Origin: Solitalea koreensis
GTDB taxonomy: Bacteria > Bacteroidota > Bacteroidia > Sphingobacteriales > Sphingobacteriaceae
Assembly: GCF_900182575.1 (NCBI RefSeq)
Contig: NZ_FXSZ01000005.1
Location: forward strand, 124,001 to 188,000
Reading direction: 5' to 3'
DNA length: 64,000 nt
The notes beneath the pieces were generated by a model. That model did no database searches and had not been told where the DNA came from. It worked only from the letters and a program-made list of their open reading frames with translations. Below, piece by piece: positions 8,592-17,059 of this stretch. Made by a program: the position numbers and the translations under genes. How positions within the stretch are numbered: position 1 is the first letter of the stretch; each line of letters starts with the position of its first letter.

Positions 8592-9816
8592 GTTTTCCAG
8601 ACTTCTTTTATTAGCCCTTGCCTTTTTTGTTGTTTCATGTTCAAAAAAGGTGAGTGCACCTACTAAAAGTCCTGTTGTAAAATCGGAAACAAAAGTGGAT
8701 TCATCATCTTTTGAAGATAAAACCAAAACTGCAGCGATGAAACGTAAGTCAAATCCTGTACCGGTTATTTCACTGTTGTTGCCTTTTAATCTCAATAATA
8801 TTGATGTTGAATCGGTAAATAATAAAAAAGACCTTCAAAACTCAAGTATAGCCCTCGATTTTTATCAGGGCTTTCGTATGGGGGTTGATTCAGCTACTAA
8901 AGCAGGTTCAAAGATTAAATTGCAGGTCTTTGATACAAGAGATGATGCCAGTGAAGTGAGGCGTTTAGCACAGAGCCCGGCAGTAGTGAACAGTAACTTA
9001 GTTATAGGTCCTGTTTACCCTTCCGAAATTTCTGTAATTAGCCCGATAACTAAAGAAAATGAGCAGTTTTTTGTTTCGCCTTTATCGCCTAAGGTGACGA
9101 TCAGTAATAACCCTTTCCTAATCATGCCGAACAGTCCGCTGGATGTTCATGCAAAACGGGAGGCTGAATTTATTATTGAAAAATTTGAAGCAAAACGTAT
9201 TGTTTTAATAAAAGATTCGGCCGGATTTGATTCCAAATTTGTGGATTCATTCAAAAAAGAGGTTGATGAATTAAGTGTTGGGGTAGGCGTTTCTGAGTTT
9301 CGCATCGGAAGTAATAATTTCTCAGGAATTCGTAGCGTATTGGTGAAAGGTGCAAACAATATTCTTGTTATTGCTTCATCCAATAAATCATTTTGGTTGG
9401 ATCTGATCAAGTTTGTAAATGCTAATTCTTCAAATTATCAGTTTACATTATTTGCTTATCCCGGCTTTGATAAGTTAGCAACTTCTATTGGGCTTTCAAC
9501 AGTTGAAAAGGCAAACGTATATTTTACGTCATCCTTTCATGTCGATAAGCATGATCCTGCAAATGTGGGCTTTTTTGAAAAGTATAAATCAATATATGCT
9601 GCAGATGCCAACGAATATGCAATAAAAGGGTTTGATATTGGTTTTTACTTTGCGCGTTTGTTAGGCACTAATAAAAATAATTTCGCTCAAAATGTAGGGA
9701 AGTTTTACAGTGGTGTTCATAATAACTTTCAGTTTGTCAAAACTCCAAACGGATATCTCAATCAAAGCCTCAAAATATTGAAAGTCCAAAACGGACACAT
9801 TACCGAACAACGATGA
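8548..9816 (+). CDS. Lipoprotein with periplasmic-binding-protein (type 1) fold
   Basis: 422-residue predicted lipoprotein: a hydrophobic segment followed by VVSC lipobox (Cys31), a polar linker to about residue 70, then a Leu/Ile/Val-binding-like domain (VISLLLPFNLNN, ALDFYQGFRMGV, NLVIGPVYPSEI). Such domains in Bacteroidota are annotated as ABC-type substrate-binding or LysM/amino-acid-binding proteins; no LysM domain is seen here and no permease genes are adjacent. A cell-wall or envelope role, by analogy with LpoA, which also carries this fold, is speculation. It overlaps guaA by 44 nt; a TTG start at 8578 (MNGNRFSRLLLLAL) is an alternative. It overlaps the next gene by ATGA. Confidence 0.8.
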   Translation: MTSVQNRLQPLNGNRFSRLLLLALAFFVVSCSKKVSAPTKSPVVKSETKVDSSSFEDKTKTAAMKRKSNPVPVISLLLPFNLNNIDVESVNNKKDLQNSSIALDFYQGFRMGVDSATKAGSKIKLQVFDTRDDASEVRRLAQSPAVVNSNLVIGPVYPSEISVISPITKENEQFFVSPLSPKVTISNNPFLIMPNSPLDVHAKREAEFIIEKFEAKRIVLIKDSAGFDSKFVDSFKKEVDELSVGVGVSEFRIGSNNFSGIRSVLVKGANNILVIASSNKSFWLDLIKFVNANSSNYQFTLFAYPGFDKLATSIGLSTVEKANVYFTSSFHVDKHDPANVGFFEKYKSIYAADANEYAIKGFDIGFYFARLLGTNKNNFAQNVGKFYSGVHNNFQFVKTPNGYLNQSLKILKVQNGHITEQR

Positions 9817-11000
9817 GATTTGAGAATCAGCTGCGAATTGCCGTTGAAATTATCAACGAGTATGGATTTGAAATGCCCTTGGCAAAGTTCCTGGCGAATT
9901 ACTTTCGTAAGAACAAGCAGATGGGTTCCAAGGATCGGAAAACGGCATCAACGCTTTTGTATTCCTATTTCAGAGTTGGTAAATCATTAGAAGGAGCAAG
10001 CCCGGAAGATAAAATTCTTTCGGGTCTTTTCCTTTGTAATAACGAGCCCAACGCTTTGTTAGCTCATTACAAACCCGATTGGAATGATAAGATGTGTCTT
10101 TCAATTGAGGAAAAGTTTAAGTTCGTTCATGCTGCTTTTGAACAATTTGACCCTAAACAACTATTTCCTTTTACAGCGCATCTGTCCATTTCAATAGATC
10201 AGAACGCCTTTGTTGCCGCTCAATTAGAGCAACCTAAATTATTCATCCGCATCCGAAAGGGTAGGGTAAATGAGGTGAAAGAACGCATGGTAGCTGAACA
10301 GATTGAATTTGAAATAGTAAATGAAAACTGTTTTTCTTTAAAAAATGCTACCAAAATTGATCATTTGTATGAAGGTTCAAGCAATAAACCTTTTGAGGTA
10401 CAAGATTACAGTTCGCAGCTTACCGGTACTTACTTCAACCCTGCTAAATGGGAAAAATGGTGGGATTGCTGCGCCGCTTCAGGTGGAAAATCACTCATGC
10501 TGTTTGATCAGGAACCGGGTATAAAACTGTTGGTTTCTGATATAAGAGAAAGCATTCTGGATAATCTGGATGAACGTTTTAAGGCTGCTGGTATTAAAGG
10601 GTACCAACGTAAGGAGCTCGATTTGCTTAAGAACTTAGATCCGTATTTGCCCGGTCGTGAATTTGATGGGATTGTTTTAGATGCACCGTGCAGTGGCTCA
10701 GGAACCTGGGGGCGAACTCCTGAAATGATTTCTGCTTTTGAAGAAAGCAAAATTGAATGGTTTAGTACTCTTCAAAAGAAAATTGCCACAAATGTGGCCA
10801 AATGGTTAAAACCTGGTAAGCCACTTATCTACATAACCTGTTCGGCTTTTAAAGAAGAAAACGAAGCAGTTGTTGAATACATTCAAACTGAGTTAGGTTT
10901 TCAGTTGGATAAAATGGAAGTCTTAAAAGGATATGAACACACTGCTGATACCATGTTTGTAGCAAGACTGATTAAGAAAGAAGTATTGTCTTCAATTTAA
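9813..11000 (+). CDS. RsmB/NOP-family rRNA (cytosine-5) methyltransferase
   Basis: S-adenosylmethionine-dependent methyltransferase predicted to make m5C in 16S rRNA. Residues 1-140 look like the helical NusB-like RNA-binding part. The methyltransferase domain shows motif I as CCAASGGKSLML, motif IV as LDAPCSGSGTWGR with Cys near 293, and motif VI as YITCSAFKEEN with the catalytic Cys near 343. All the key cysteines of the RsmB/RsmF class are present. The ATG overlaps the stop codon of the lipoprotein gene (ATGA), so guaA, the lipoprotein and this gene form a coupled unit. The specific rRNA position is not predictable. Confidence 0.9.
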   Translation: MRFENQLRIAVEIINEYGFEMPLAKFLANYFRKNKQMGSKDRKTASTLLYSYFRVGKSLEGASPEDKILSGLFLCNNEPNALLAHYKPDWNDKMCLSIEEKFKFVHAAFEQFDPKQLFPFTAHLSISIDQNAFVAAQLEQPKLFIRIRKGRVNEVKERMVAEQIEFEIVNENCFSLKNATKIDHLYEGSSNKPFEVQDYSSQLTGTYFNPAKWEKWWDCCAASGGKSLMLFDQEPGIKLLVSDIRESILDNLDERFKAAGIKGYQRKELDLLKNLDPYLPGREFDGIVLDAPCSGSGTWGRTPEMISAFEESKIEWFSTLQKKIATNVAKWLKPGKPLIYITCSAFKEENEAVVEYIQTELGFQLDKMEVLKGYEHTADTMFVARLIKKEVLSSI

Positions 11001-11201
11001 ATACTACTCTTTAAATTAATCGCTCGGTTATCGTTTTTTAATAGAAAATGCTTCCAGTATTCCTTTAGTGTTTCGCAATAATTGAAAATTACGCACATGA
11101 GTGTTTGGCTTGGAATAGGCGAAATTCTCTTTAATTGTTAATCGCAATAATTTCGAATTTGCTAGTTTGATCATTTCTTCAGAAATTTTCACAGAATTCT
11201 T
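11001..11201. other. Intergenic region with no recognised gene
   Basis: AT-rich spacer between the methyltransferase and the phosphoesterase. I see no convincing ORF, terminator or exact TAnnTTTG box; TAGTTTG near 11164 is one base short of a box. Confidence 0.5.
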
Positions 11202-11309
11202 ATGAATTTGAAGAAAAAATGAAAAGAACTACTAAAAAGCATAGGACTTGCAGCAGGCTCAGTAGCCATTAGTGGCAGTGCTGCTTTTGCTGGGGAACAA
11301 AAACAAAAA
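11202..11309 (+). pseudogene. Signal peptide of the phosphoesterase, separated by a stop or frameshift
   Basis: In the frame of the phosphoesterase, the codons from 11223 to 11309 read as a twin-arginine/Sec-like signal segment (LLKSIGLAAGSVAI, then SGSAAFAGEQ) running straight into the annotated Met at 11310. That frame is blocked by TGA at 11220-11222. The ATG at 11219 is one base out of register: deleting one A from the AAAA run at 11222-11225 would give MKELLKSIGLAAG, fused to the enzyme. There is no ATG, GTG or TTG between the TGA and 11310 in this frame. A real frameshift or a sequencing/assembly error in an A-rich stretch are both possible. Confidence 0.7.
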
Positions 11310-12116
11310 ATGAAACGGGTCTTACATATTGCGCATATTACCGATGTGCACATGCGCCCTGAGTATGATGCTCCCAACCGCTTTCGCAAATGCATGGAAG
11401 AAATTAAAAAGCATAAGGTTGATTTCTTTCTTAATGGCGGTGATACCATTTTTGCGGCAGATTATGGTAATATTACCCGTGAACGGGTAAATGAGCAATG
11501 GGCCATATGGAAGAAATTGAGGACTGAACTCAATGCTTATGAAGTACATAGTTGTTTGGGGAATCATGATATGTGGTGGGCCGCTCCCGACAAACAGGAT
11601 ACCATGTATGGGAAAGATCATGTTGTTAAGCAACTGAGTATACCAAATCGCTATTATAGTTTTGATAAGCAAGGATGGCATTTCGTTATTCTGGATAGCA
11701 ATAATAAAAATGCCGGGGCATTGGATGATGATCAGCGTAAATGGTTGGAAGAAGGCCTTGCAAAATTACAAGCAGGCACACCTGTTATTTGTTTTAGCCA
11801 TTATCCAATATTGGCTGTATGTACGATTCTTGAGGGGGGCAATCATACTGATTCGAAATACATTAGTGAATTGTTTTATAAACACAAGGATAAAAAAATT
11901 ACTTGTTTGAGTGGCCACATTCATTTGCAGGATGAAGCGGAGTATAATGGAGTTCAGTATTTCTGTAATGGCGCATTAAGTGTTTTTTGGTGGGAAGAAG
12001 GGGATAAGGAATCAGCTGGGAAATCGTATTACAAACAAACACCTCCGGGATATGCTATTATTGATTTGTTTGAAGATGGTTCTGTAACTAATCAATATAT
12101 TGCTCATGGCTTTTAA
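11310..12116 (+). CDS. Calcineurin-like metallophosphoesterase (N-terminal signal lost by frameshift)
   Basis: Binuclear-metal phosphohydrolase of the calcineurin-like superfamily. Motifs run in order: HITDVHMRP (D-x-H), FLNGGDTIF (GD), LGNHDMWW (GNHD), FSHYPI (H) and SGHIHLQ (GH-x-H), so the metal site is complete. The 268-residue frame starts at an internal Met; the true gene very probably starts near 11219 with an exported N-terminus (see the preceding entry), which would place the enzyme in the periplasm. As the sequence stands, the product would be cytosolic. Related Bacteroidota enzymes act on phosphodiesters or nucleotides, but the substrate cannot be named. Confidence 0.85.
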   Translation: MKRVLHIAHITDVHMRPEYDAPNRFRKCMEEIKKHKVDFFLNGGDTIFAADYGNITRERVNEQWAIWKKLRTELNAYEVHSCLGNHDMWWAAPDKQDTMYGKDHVVKQLSIPNRYYSFDKQGWHFVILDSNNKNAGALDDDQRKWLEEGLAKLQAGTPVICFSHYPILAVCTILEGGNHTDSKYISELFYKHKDKKITCLSGHIHLQDEAEYNGVQYFCNGALSVFWWEEGDKESAGKSYYKQTPPGYAIIDLFEDGSVTNQYIAHGF

Positions 12117-12137
12117 TTGATGGTAAAATAAAATGGA

Positions 12138-12176
12138 GTCGCAGAAGAATATTAGGTTGATTCTGTGCGACTTTGT
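12138..12176 (+). terminator. Terminator after the phosphoesterase gene
   Basis: Stem GTCGCA...TGCGAC (12138-12143 with 12166-12171), extended by GAA/TTC across a bulge, followed by TTTGTTTTA. Confidence 0.6.
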
Positions 12177-12210
12177 TTTAGCAAGTTAAAGTTGAGGAGG
12201 CAATCTGCTA

Positions 12211-12969
12211 CTAGTTGGTATTGATTGTAGGTTCTTCGGGATAAAAATTGATAGGAAATAAATAGCCTATAACATTGACCGTTTTTCCATCGTATTCGCC
12301 TGGTTGCACTTTTCCTAAATGTGAGGATTCTTTATCGACTTCAGTCTGAATCTTTTTTCTGCTTTCAGCATCGTAACCCATTACTTGATTGAAAATGGAT
12401 CCATCTTTGCCAAAGCATATGCTGAGTGTAAGGCGTGCTCCGGTAACTTTGTTTAATGGTATTTTATCTTCTTTGGCTTTAGCGTCCAGTGCCTGTTTTC
12501 TGATTGCCTGTGATTTTGCGATTCGCTCCACAATTGGGGTGATCAAATTCTTGTTAAGAACATCATTTATTTCCAGTTGCTCAGTTTTATCTCCAACAAT
12601 TAACAAAGGTTTTTTATCTACATCATCAATATTCATCGTATCAGTATATATTAACCTGATATGAAGTTTATCTTTCAATATATTTTTTGATTGTTTGTCG
12701 CCCAAAGCAGCCGCGTGCTGAAATAATTCGATTGCTTTTTCTTTTTCTCCTTCTTGATAAGTTAAAGAGGCCAAATTAAACAAGGCATCCAAATGATTTG
12801 GATTTATTGCAAGTACTTTTTGAAAGCCTTCGATTGCTTTACTGATATGTTGTTGATCATATTCAGTCAAAGCAGCATTATATAAGCTATCGGCTGTAGT
12901 TGAGTTCTGCGCATTTGCAAACTGTGTAAATACGATTAATAAAAGAAGGCTGATGAGCGTTTTAATCAT
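12211..12969 (-). CDS. Periplasmic TPR protein with TonB-like C-terminal domain
   Basis: 252 residues from the ATG at 12969; the longer frame to 12987 begins at TTG and adds residues ahead of a good signal peptide (MIKTLISLLLLIVFTQFANA, cleaved before QNS). Residues about 28-110 hold two to three tetratricopeptide units (AIEGFQKVLAINPNHLDALFNL). The C-terminal part (ARLTLSICFGKDGSIFNQVMG) resembles the TonB C-terminal fold that ends many Bacteroidota energy-transducer-like proteins. There is no N-terminal anchor other than the cleavable signal, so a soluble periplasmic scaffold is more likely than a true TonB. Partner unknown. Confidence 0.75.
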   Translation of the reverse strand: MIKTLISLLLLIVFTQFANAQNSTTADSLYNAALTEYDQQHISKAIEGFQKVLAINPNHLDALFNLASLTYQEGEKEKAIELFQHAAALGDKQSKNILKDKLHIRLIYTDTMNIDDVDKKPLLIVGDKTEQLEINDVLNKNLITPIVERIAKSQAIRKQALDAKAKEDKIPLNKVTGARLTLSICFGKDGSIFNQVMGYDAESRKKIQTEVDKESSHLGKVQPGEYDGKTVNVIGYLFPINFYPEEPTINTN

Positions 12970-13022
12970 AGGAGCTAAATTAGTCAATTTTAGTGTAAGG
13001 GTTTAACCTATAATTAATTTCG

Positions 13023-13712
13023 CTAATTTAGCGGATAAATAAACCTTAATCTTAGAAATTCTTCTCCAAGCCCGAAATGAGGATTAGCAGAAGTTCTGAA
13101 AGGTTGAACGTTATAGCTTACTTCTGTTTTGATTTTTTGAGGTAAGATGTAACCAAAACCGCTGGTTAATCTGTATCGGTTGACTATAATGTCACTTGAG
13201 CTTCCTGTCAGGTTGTCAAATGCTTCGGCTGATAAATTAAAATAAGCCGTGTTCGGAGCCATAATGGGATGATTAACGGGAATAGTTGCCCCTAATTGAA
13301 ATCTCAATCGAACACTGTTTTTGCTCTGTAATCCGCTTAAATACCGTTGTTCCAAACGGAGAAACTGGCTTAATAAAACACGTTTTAAAATTGGAAATCC
13401 ATACCGAATGCCATTATAAACTCTAATTTCATTGGTATTCCTTTCACCGGGTTCATCAGTATAAAACCATGCTACATCAGCTATTGCGGTTAATTGAGGA
13501 GTTATTTTGTAGCCAATCGAACTTCCCAACATATAAGTGTCTTGCTTTAGTCCATTTACGGTTAGGCGCGAACTCAGATCAGTTGTTAAAATCCATTTTG
13601 GGGTGAATTTATACTGCAAGGAACCATCGGTCCATACTTGATTTTGCTGGGCAAAGGCTGATAACGATGATGTTAACAATGAAATAAATAGAAAGTAACC
13701 TTTTGATTTCAA
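13023..13712 (-). CDS. DUF2490 family protein, predicted outer-membrane beta-barrel
   Basis: 229 residues with a signal peptide ending SAFAQ. The rest alternates polar and aromatic residues in short strands (TPKWILTTDLSSRLTVNG, RLRFQLGATIPVN), as in the DUF2490 family of Bacteroidota outer-membrane proteins. It ends in a strand LRFIYPLN. Function unknown: these proteins are thought to be small barrels, some next to lipid or glycan genes. It sits between the TPR protein and yebC on the same strand, with the yebC terminator between, so it is probably transcribed separately. Confidence 0.8.
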   Translation of the reverse strand: MKSKGYFLFISLLTSSLSAFAQQNQVWTDGSLQYKFTPKWILTTDLSSRLTVNGLKQDTYMLGSSIGYKITPQLTAIADVAWFYTDEPGERNTNEIRVYNGIRYGFPILKRVLLSQFLRLEQRYLSGLQSKNSVRLRFQLGATIPVNHPIMAPNTAYFNLSAEAFDNLTGSSSDIIVNRYRLTSGFGYILPQKIKTEVSYNVQPFRTSANPHFGLGEEFLRLRFIYPLN

Positions 13713-13723
13713 AACAGGAGATG

Positions 13724-13760
13724 GGTAAAAAGAAACAGTCCTGAAAAACTCAGGACTGTT
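13724..13760 (-). terminator. Terminator of yebC
   Basis: Perfect 11-bp stem AACAGTCCTGA (13734-13744) / TCAGGACTGTT (13750-13760). Reading on the minus strand, the stem is followed by TTCTTTTTACC. Confidence 0.85.
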
Positions 13761-13771
13761 AGGTTGTAAAT

Positions 13772-14494
13772 TTATGCTTCATCGCGTGGTGCCATGTTGT
13801 GATACACAGCATTCACATCATCATCTTCTTCAAGTTTGTCGATCAATTTTTGAACTTCAGCTTCTTGTTCAGGAGTAACTTCTTTAAAAGTAGTTACGAA
13901 ACGCTCAAATTCAGAACTGATGATATTCAATCCTTTTTCTTCCAATGCTTTTTGCATCTTACCAAAATCTTCAAATTCTGTAGTGATGGTAATCTCGTTT
14001 TCATCCAGGAAAACTTCTTCAGCACCAAAGTCAATGAGCTCGAATTCTAATTCTTCAACATCCTGACCTTCAGCAGCCACACGGAATACGGCTTTGCGTT
14101 CAAAAATAAAGTTTAATAAACCTGAAGTTCCCAAACTTCCACCTGAACGAGTGATATAACTTCTTACGTTTCCAACAGTACGATTGATGTTGTCGGTAGA
14201 GGTTTCCACTAAAATGGCAACCTTATGAGGTCCGTAACCTTCATAAACGATTTCCTCGTAGTTAGAAGTATCTTTGTCAGTAGCACGTTTAATGGCTGCT
14301 TCAATACGATCTTTAGGCATGTTTGCACCTTTTGCATTTTGCATAATTACGCGCAAACGTGCATTCGAGTCAGGGTTAGGTCCGCCGGCTTTAACAGCAA
14401 TTACAATATCTTTTCCGATACGGGTAAACAGCTTCGCCATTTTTCCCCAACGTTTCATCTTGCCTGCTTTTCTTGCTTCAAATGCTCTTCCCAT
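13772..14494 (-). CDS. yebC: YebC/PmpR-family regulator (TACO1-like)
   Basis: Conserved DNA/translation-associated protein; members act as transcription regulators (PmpR) or, in recent work on the family, help ribosomes through difficult sequences such as proline runs. The sequence opens MGRAFEARKAGKMKRWGKMAKLF, split by basic residues, then has the family block GGPNPDSNARLR, YEGYGPHKVAILVETSTDN and GGSLGTSGLLNFIFERKAVF. 240 residues is the usual length. Many family members begin MAGHSKW; the Bacteroidota form begins MGRAFE, as here. A single-gene unit with an exact -7 box and its own terminator. Confidence 0.93.
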   Translation of the reverse strand: MGRAFEARKAGKMKRWGKMAKLFTRIGKDIVIAVKAGGPNPDSNARLRVIMQNAKGANMPKDRIEAAIKRATDKDTSNYEEIVYEGYGPHKVAILVETSTDNINRTVGNVRSYITRSGGSLGTSGLLNFIFERKAVFRVAAEGQDVEELEFELIDFGAEEVFLDENEITITTEFEDFGKMQKALEEKGLNIISSEFERFVTTFKEVTPEQEAEVQKLIDKLEEDDDVNAVYHNMAPRDEA

Positions 14495-14529
14495 TATTAT
14501 ATGTAGCTTTTACTTTTGTTTTAAGATTT

Positions 14530-14537
14530 CAAAATTA
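14530..14537 (-). promoter_or_regulatory. Promoter of yebC
   Basis: TAATTTTG (exact TAnnTTTG) on the minus strand, with TTTG 18 nt upstream as a -33 element. It lies 35 nt before the ATG. Confidence 0.7.
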
Positions 14538-14576
14538 CTGAAACCCCACAATTTTCAAAATTTTAATACTTGTATT

Positions 14577-15143
14577 CTAGAGGCCGGTATTACTTCTAAA
14601 TAATTTTATCGCGATAGCTAATAAAATAACACCAAAAGCTTTACGTAATATTTCAACACCGGCTTTCCCTAATAATGCTTCAAGTCTTTTTACATTCTTG
14701 AGCACGAAATAAACAAACATCATATTGATAACAATACCAATAATGATATTTATAGTTTGATATTCAGATTTAAGGGAAAGTAGAGTAGTCATTGTTCCTG
14801 CTCCGGCAATTAACGGAAATGCCAGAGGAACAATAGAAGCAGTTTCGGGCAATTGATCTTTAAAAAAATGAATTCCCAAGACCATCTCCATCGCAATAAA
14901 AAAGATTACCAATGAACCGGCAATCGCAAAAGATTTTACATCAACCCCAATAATATTTAATAACTGTTGTCCTACAAAAAGAAAAAGAATCATCAATATC
15001 ATGGCAACCATGCTGGCTTTTTCGGATTCGATGTGGCCAACTCGATTACGAAGTTCAATAACAACTGGTATAGAGCCTAAAATATCAATGATCGCAAACA
15101 GGATCATTGTCACAGAGATGATTTCTTTGATAGATATTTCCAT
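14577..15143 (-). CDS. MarC-family integral membrane protein
   Basis: 188-residue membrane protein of the MarC/UPF0056 family with six predicted helices. Family-typical blocks are ILFAIIDILGSIPVVIEL in helix 1, FPLIAGAGTMTTLL in the middle (PLIAGPG-type motif) and a C-terminal helix with LLAIAIKLF. The family name comes from the mar locus, but a role in antibiotic resistance was not supported by later work; transport function is unknown. Single-gene unit with an exact -7 box 17 nt upstream. Confidence 0.88.
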   Translation of the reverse strand: MEISIKEIISVTMILFAIIDILGSIPVVIELRNRVGHIESEKASMVAMILMILFLFVGQQLLNIIGVDVKSFAIAGSLVIFFIAMEMVLGIHFFKDQLPETASIVPLAFPLIAGAGTMTTLLSLKSEYQTINIIIGIVINMMFVYFVLKNVKRLEALLGKAGVEILRKAFGVILLAIAIKLFRSNTGL

Positions 15144-15159
15144 AAATAAATTTGTGTGG

Positions 15160-15167
15160 CAAAGATA
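15160..15167 (-). promoter_or_regulatory. Promoter (-7 box) of marC-like gene
   Basis: TATCTTTG on the minus strand, followed by CC, 17 nt before the ATG. Confidence 0.65.
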
Positions 15168-15200
15168 ACGGAATAACTAAAATTATTATTGATAGGATTT

Positions 15201-15247
15201 TAACTAATAGAAAAAGGCTCCGATCTCGAAGCCTTTTCTATTAGTTA
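15201..15247 (-). terminator. Terminator of the amino acid permease gene
   Basis: Long stem: left arm 15201-15218 pairs with 15231-15247 with one bulged base (core AATAGAAAAAGGC / GCCTTTTCTATT). It lies between the permease stop codon and marC. Confidence 0.75.
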
Positions 15248-15257
15248 GTTTTCTTAA

Positions 15258-16940
15258 TTATTTTGCTGTTGGCTTAAATGCTAATGCTCTGTATAAATAG
15301 AATACTATATGTACAATAGCAAATATTAATGAGAATGAGTAGAGAACCGTATCATCACTTGTCGCTGTCAGGCGATGAGTAATAGCTACACCAATTAATA
15401 ATACCGCAAGTGCAAGTCCTATCCATGAAACAGTTTTGTTGGATGTGTTTAGTGTTTCAATTTTATTATCCGACAAAACACTGTTTTTCATTCCAAATGA
15501 TAAGTAAACGTTTACACCAATTATCATCCATACAATTAAACGGATCCAGGTATCTAATGGTAGGAATACCATCATAAATAAACAAGTTGCTACGCCTAAA
15601 ATAGGAATCAATGGAACTAATGGCGTTTTAAATGAACGTGGAGCATCAGGCATTTTTTTACGCATTACAATAATACCTATGCAAACCAAAATGAACGCGA
15701 ATAAAGTTCCGATACTGGTCATTTCACCAACAACACGTGCAGGAACAAAAGCCGCGAACAAACTCACAAATAACATGAATAACAAGTTGTTTTTTGATGG
15801 AGTACGGAACCTGGTGCTTACGTCAGAAAATACTTTCGGAACTAAACCATCTTTACTCATAGAGAAGAATACGCGTGATTGTCCCATTAACATCACCAGT
15901 ATTACTGAAGAATATCCAGCCAAAATGGCTAAAATGATGGCTTTGTTTAACCATGGGAATGCTGGTTCAATTATACCTGCTGAATTTTTGGTTCCCATAT
16001 GATCAATTGCTACCGCTACCGGGGCAATACCATCCTGGCCTTTAAATGATAGGTAGCTAGTCACACCAGTCATTACATGTGCAAATAAGATATAAAGCAC
16101 TGTGCAGATTAGGAGAGAAACCAAAATACCAATTGGCATATCACGTTTCGGGTTTTTAGCTTCTTGTGCAGCCGTTGATACTGCGTCAAAACCTATGTAG
16201 GCAAAGAATACAATTGCTGCAGCACGTACGATTCCGCTAAATCCAAATTCACCAAATGTTCCGGCGTTATGAGGTACATAAGGAGTGTAATTCTCCGTTT
16301 TGATGTAGGCCCAACCCAGTGCAATAAAGATTAAGACAACGGAAACTTTCAATAGAACTATTATACCATTTACTGTAGCAGATTCTTTTGTTCCTTTTAT
16401 TAAGATTAAAGACATTACTACTACAATGAAAACAGCTGGGAAGTTTACAAATCCGGTAACTATTGATCCATCCGCAAGTGAAGCTGTATCAAATGGCGAC
16501 ATTGTCATTGAGGCTGGTAAATGGATATTATAATAATCAAGGAATTTAACCAAATACCTGCTCCAACTAATAGAAACTGTTGCCGCTCCTACAGCATATT
16601 CAAGCACAAGGTCCCATCCAATTACCCAAGCAATAAACTCACCCATAGTAGCATACGAATACGTGTAGGCACTACCTGCTACCGGTATCATGGAAGCAAA
16701 CTCAGCATAACATAAACCCGCAAACGCGCAACCAATAGCTGCAATAACAAATGAAATGGTAATAGCTGGTCCTGCGTTATTTGCTGCAGCTCCTCCTGTA
16801 ATTGAAAATAATCCAGCACCAATGATGGCACCAATACCTAAAGCTACCAGGTGATAGCTTGTTAAGGTACGTTTCAGAGAGTGTTCTCCGACCGCATTGG
16901 CCTCACTAAGAAGGGCTTCTAATGGTTTTCTAAACTTCAT
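15258..16940 (-). CDS. APC-superfamily amino acid permease (cationic amino acid transporter type)
   Basis: 560-residue transporter with about 14 hydrophobic segments. The signature of the amino acid-polyamine-organocation group is the first-helix motif GIGAIIGAGLFSITGGAA. The GLCYAEFASMIPVAGSAYTY block (split as family motif around residue 80) and FFAYIGFDAVSTAAQEAKNP mid-protein match the CAT/YfnA-type subgroup, which imports cationic or broad-range amino acids by proton symport. Substrate is inference. Transcribed alone; no exact -7 box seen upstream. It ends with a strong hairpin terminator. Confidence 0.9.
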   Translation of the reverse strand: MKFRKPLEALLSEANAVGEHSLKRTLTSYHLVALGIGAIIGAGLFSITGGAAANNAGPAITISFVIAAIGCAFAGLCYAEFASMIPVAGSAYTYSYATMGEFIAWVIGWDLVLEYAVGAATVSISWSRYLVKFLDYYNIHLPASMTMSPFDTASLADGSIVTGFVNFPAVFIVVVMSLILIKGTKESATVNGIIVLLKVSVVLIFIALGWAYIKTENYTPYVPHNAGTFGEFGFSGIVRAAAIVFFAYIGFDAVSTAAQEAKNPKRDMPIGILVSLLICTVLYILFAHVMTGVTSYLSFKGQDGIAPVAVAIDHMGTKNSAGIIEPAFPWLNKAIILAILAGYSSVILVMLMGQSRVFFSMSKDGLVPKVFSDVSTRFRTPSKNNLLFMLFVSLFAAFVPARVVGEMTSIGTLFAFILVCIGIIVMRKKMPDAPRSFKTPLVPLIPILGVATCLFMMVFLPLDTWIRLIVWMIIGVNVYLSFGMKNSVLSDNKIETLNTSNKTVSWIGLALAVLLIGVAITHRLTATSDDTVLYSFSLIFAIVHIVFYLYRALAFKPTAK

Positions 16941-17007
16941 GATTAGTAAAAAGTTGCTATAATTGAATTAAAGGTTAATTTTTCAAACCTAATTAAATTT
17001 CGCAGAA

Positions 17008-17046
17008 ACCAAAAAAGGAATCCTAATAAAAGATTCCTTTTTTGGT
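17008..17046 (-). terminator. Terminator of the pyrophosphatase gene
   Basis: Perfect 15-bp stem ACCAAAAAAGGAATC (17008-17022) / GATTCCTTTTTTGGT (17032-17046), 13 nt past the stop codon of hppA. Its A/T-rich arms supply the U tract. Confidence 0.8.
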
Positions 17047-17059
17047 AATTCTCGAAAGA

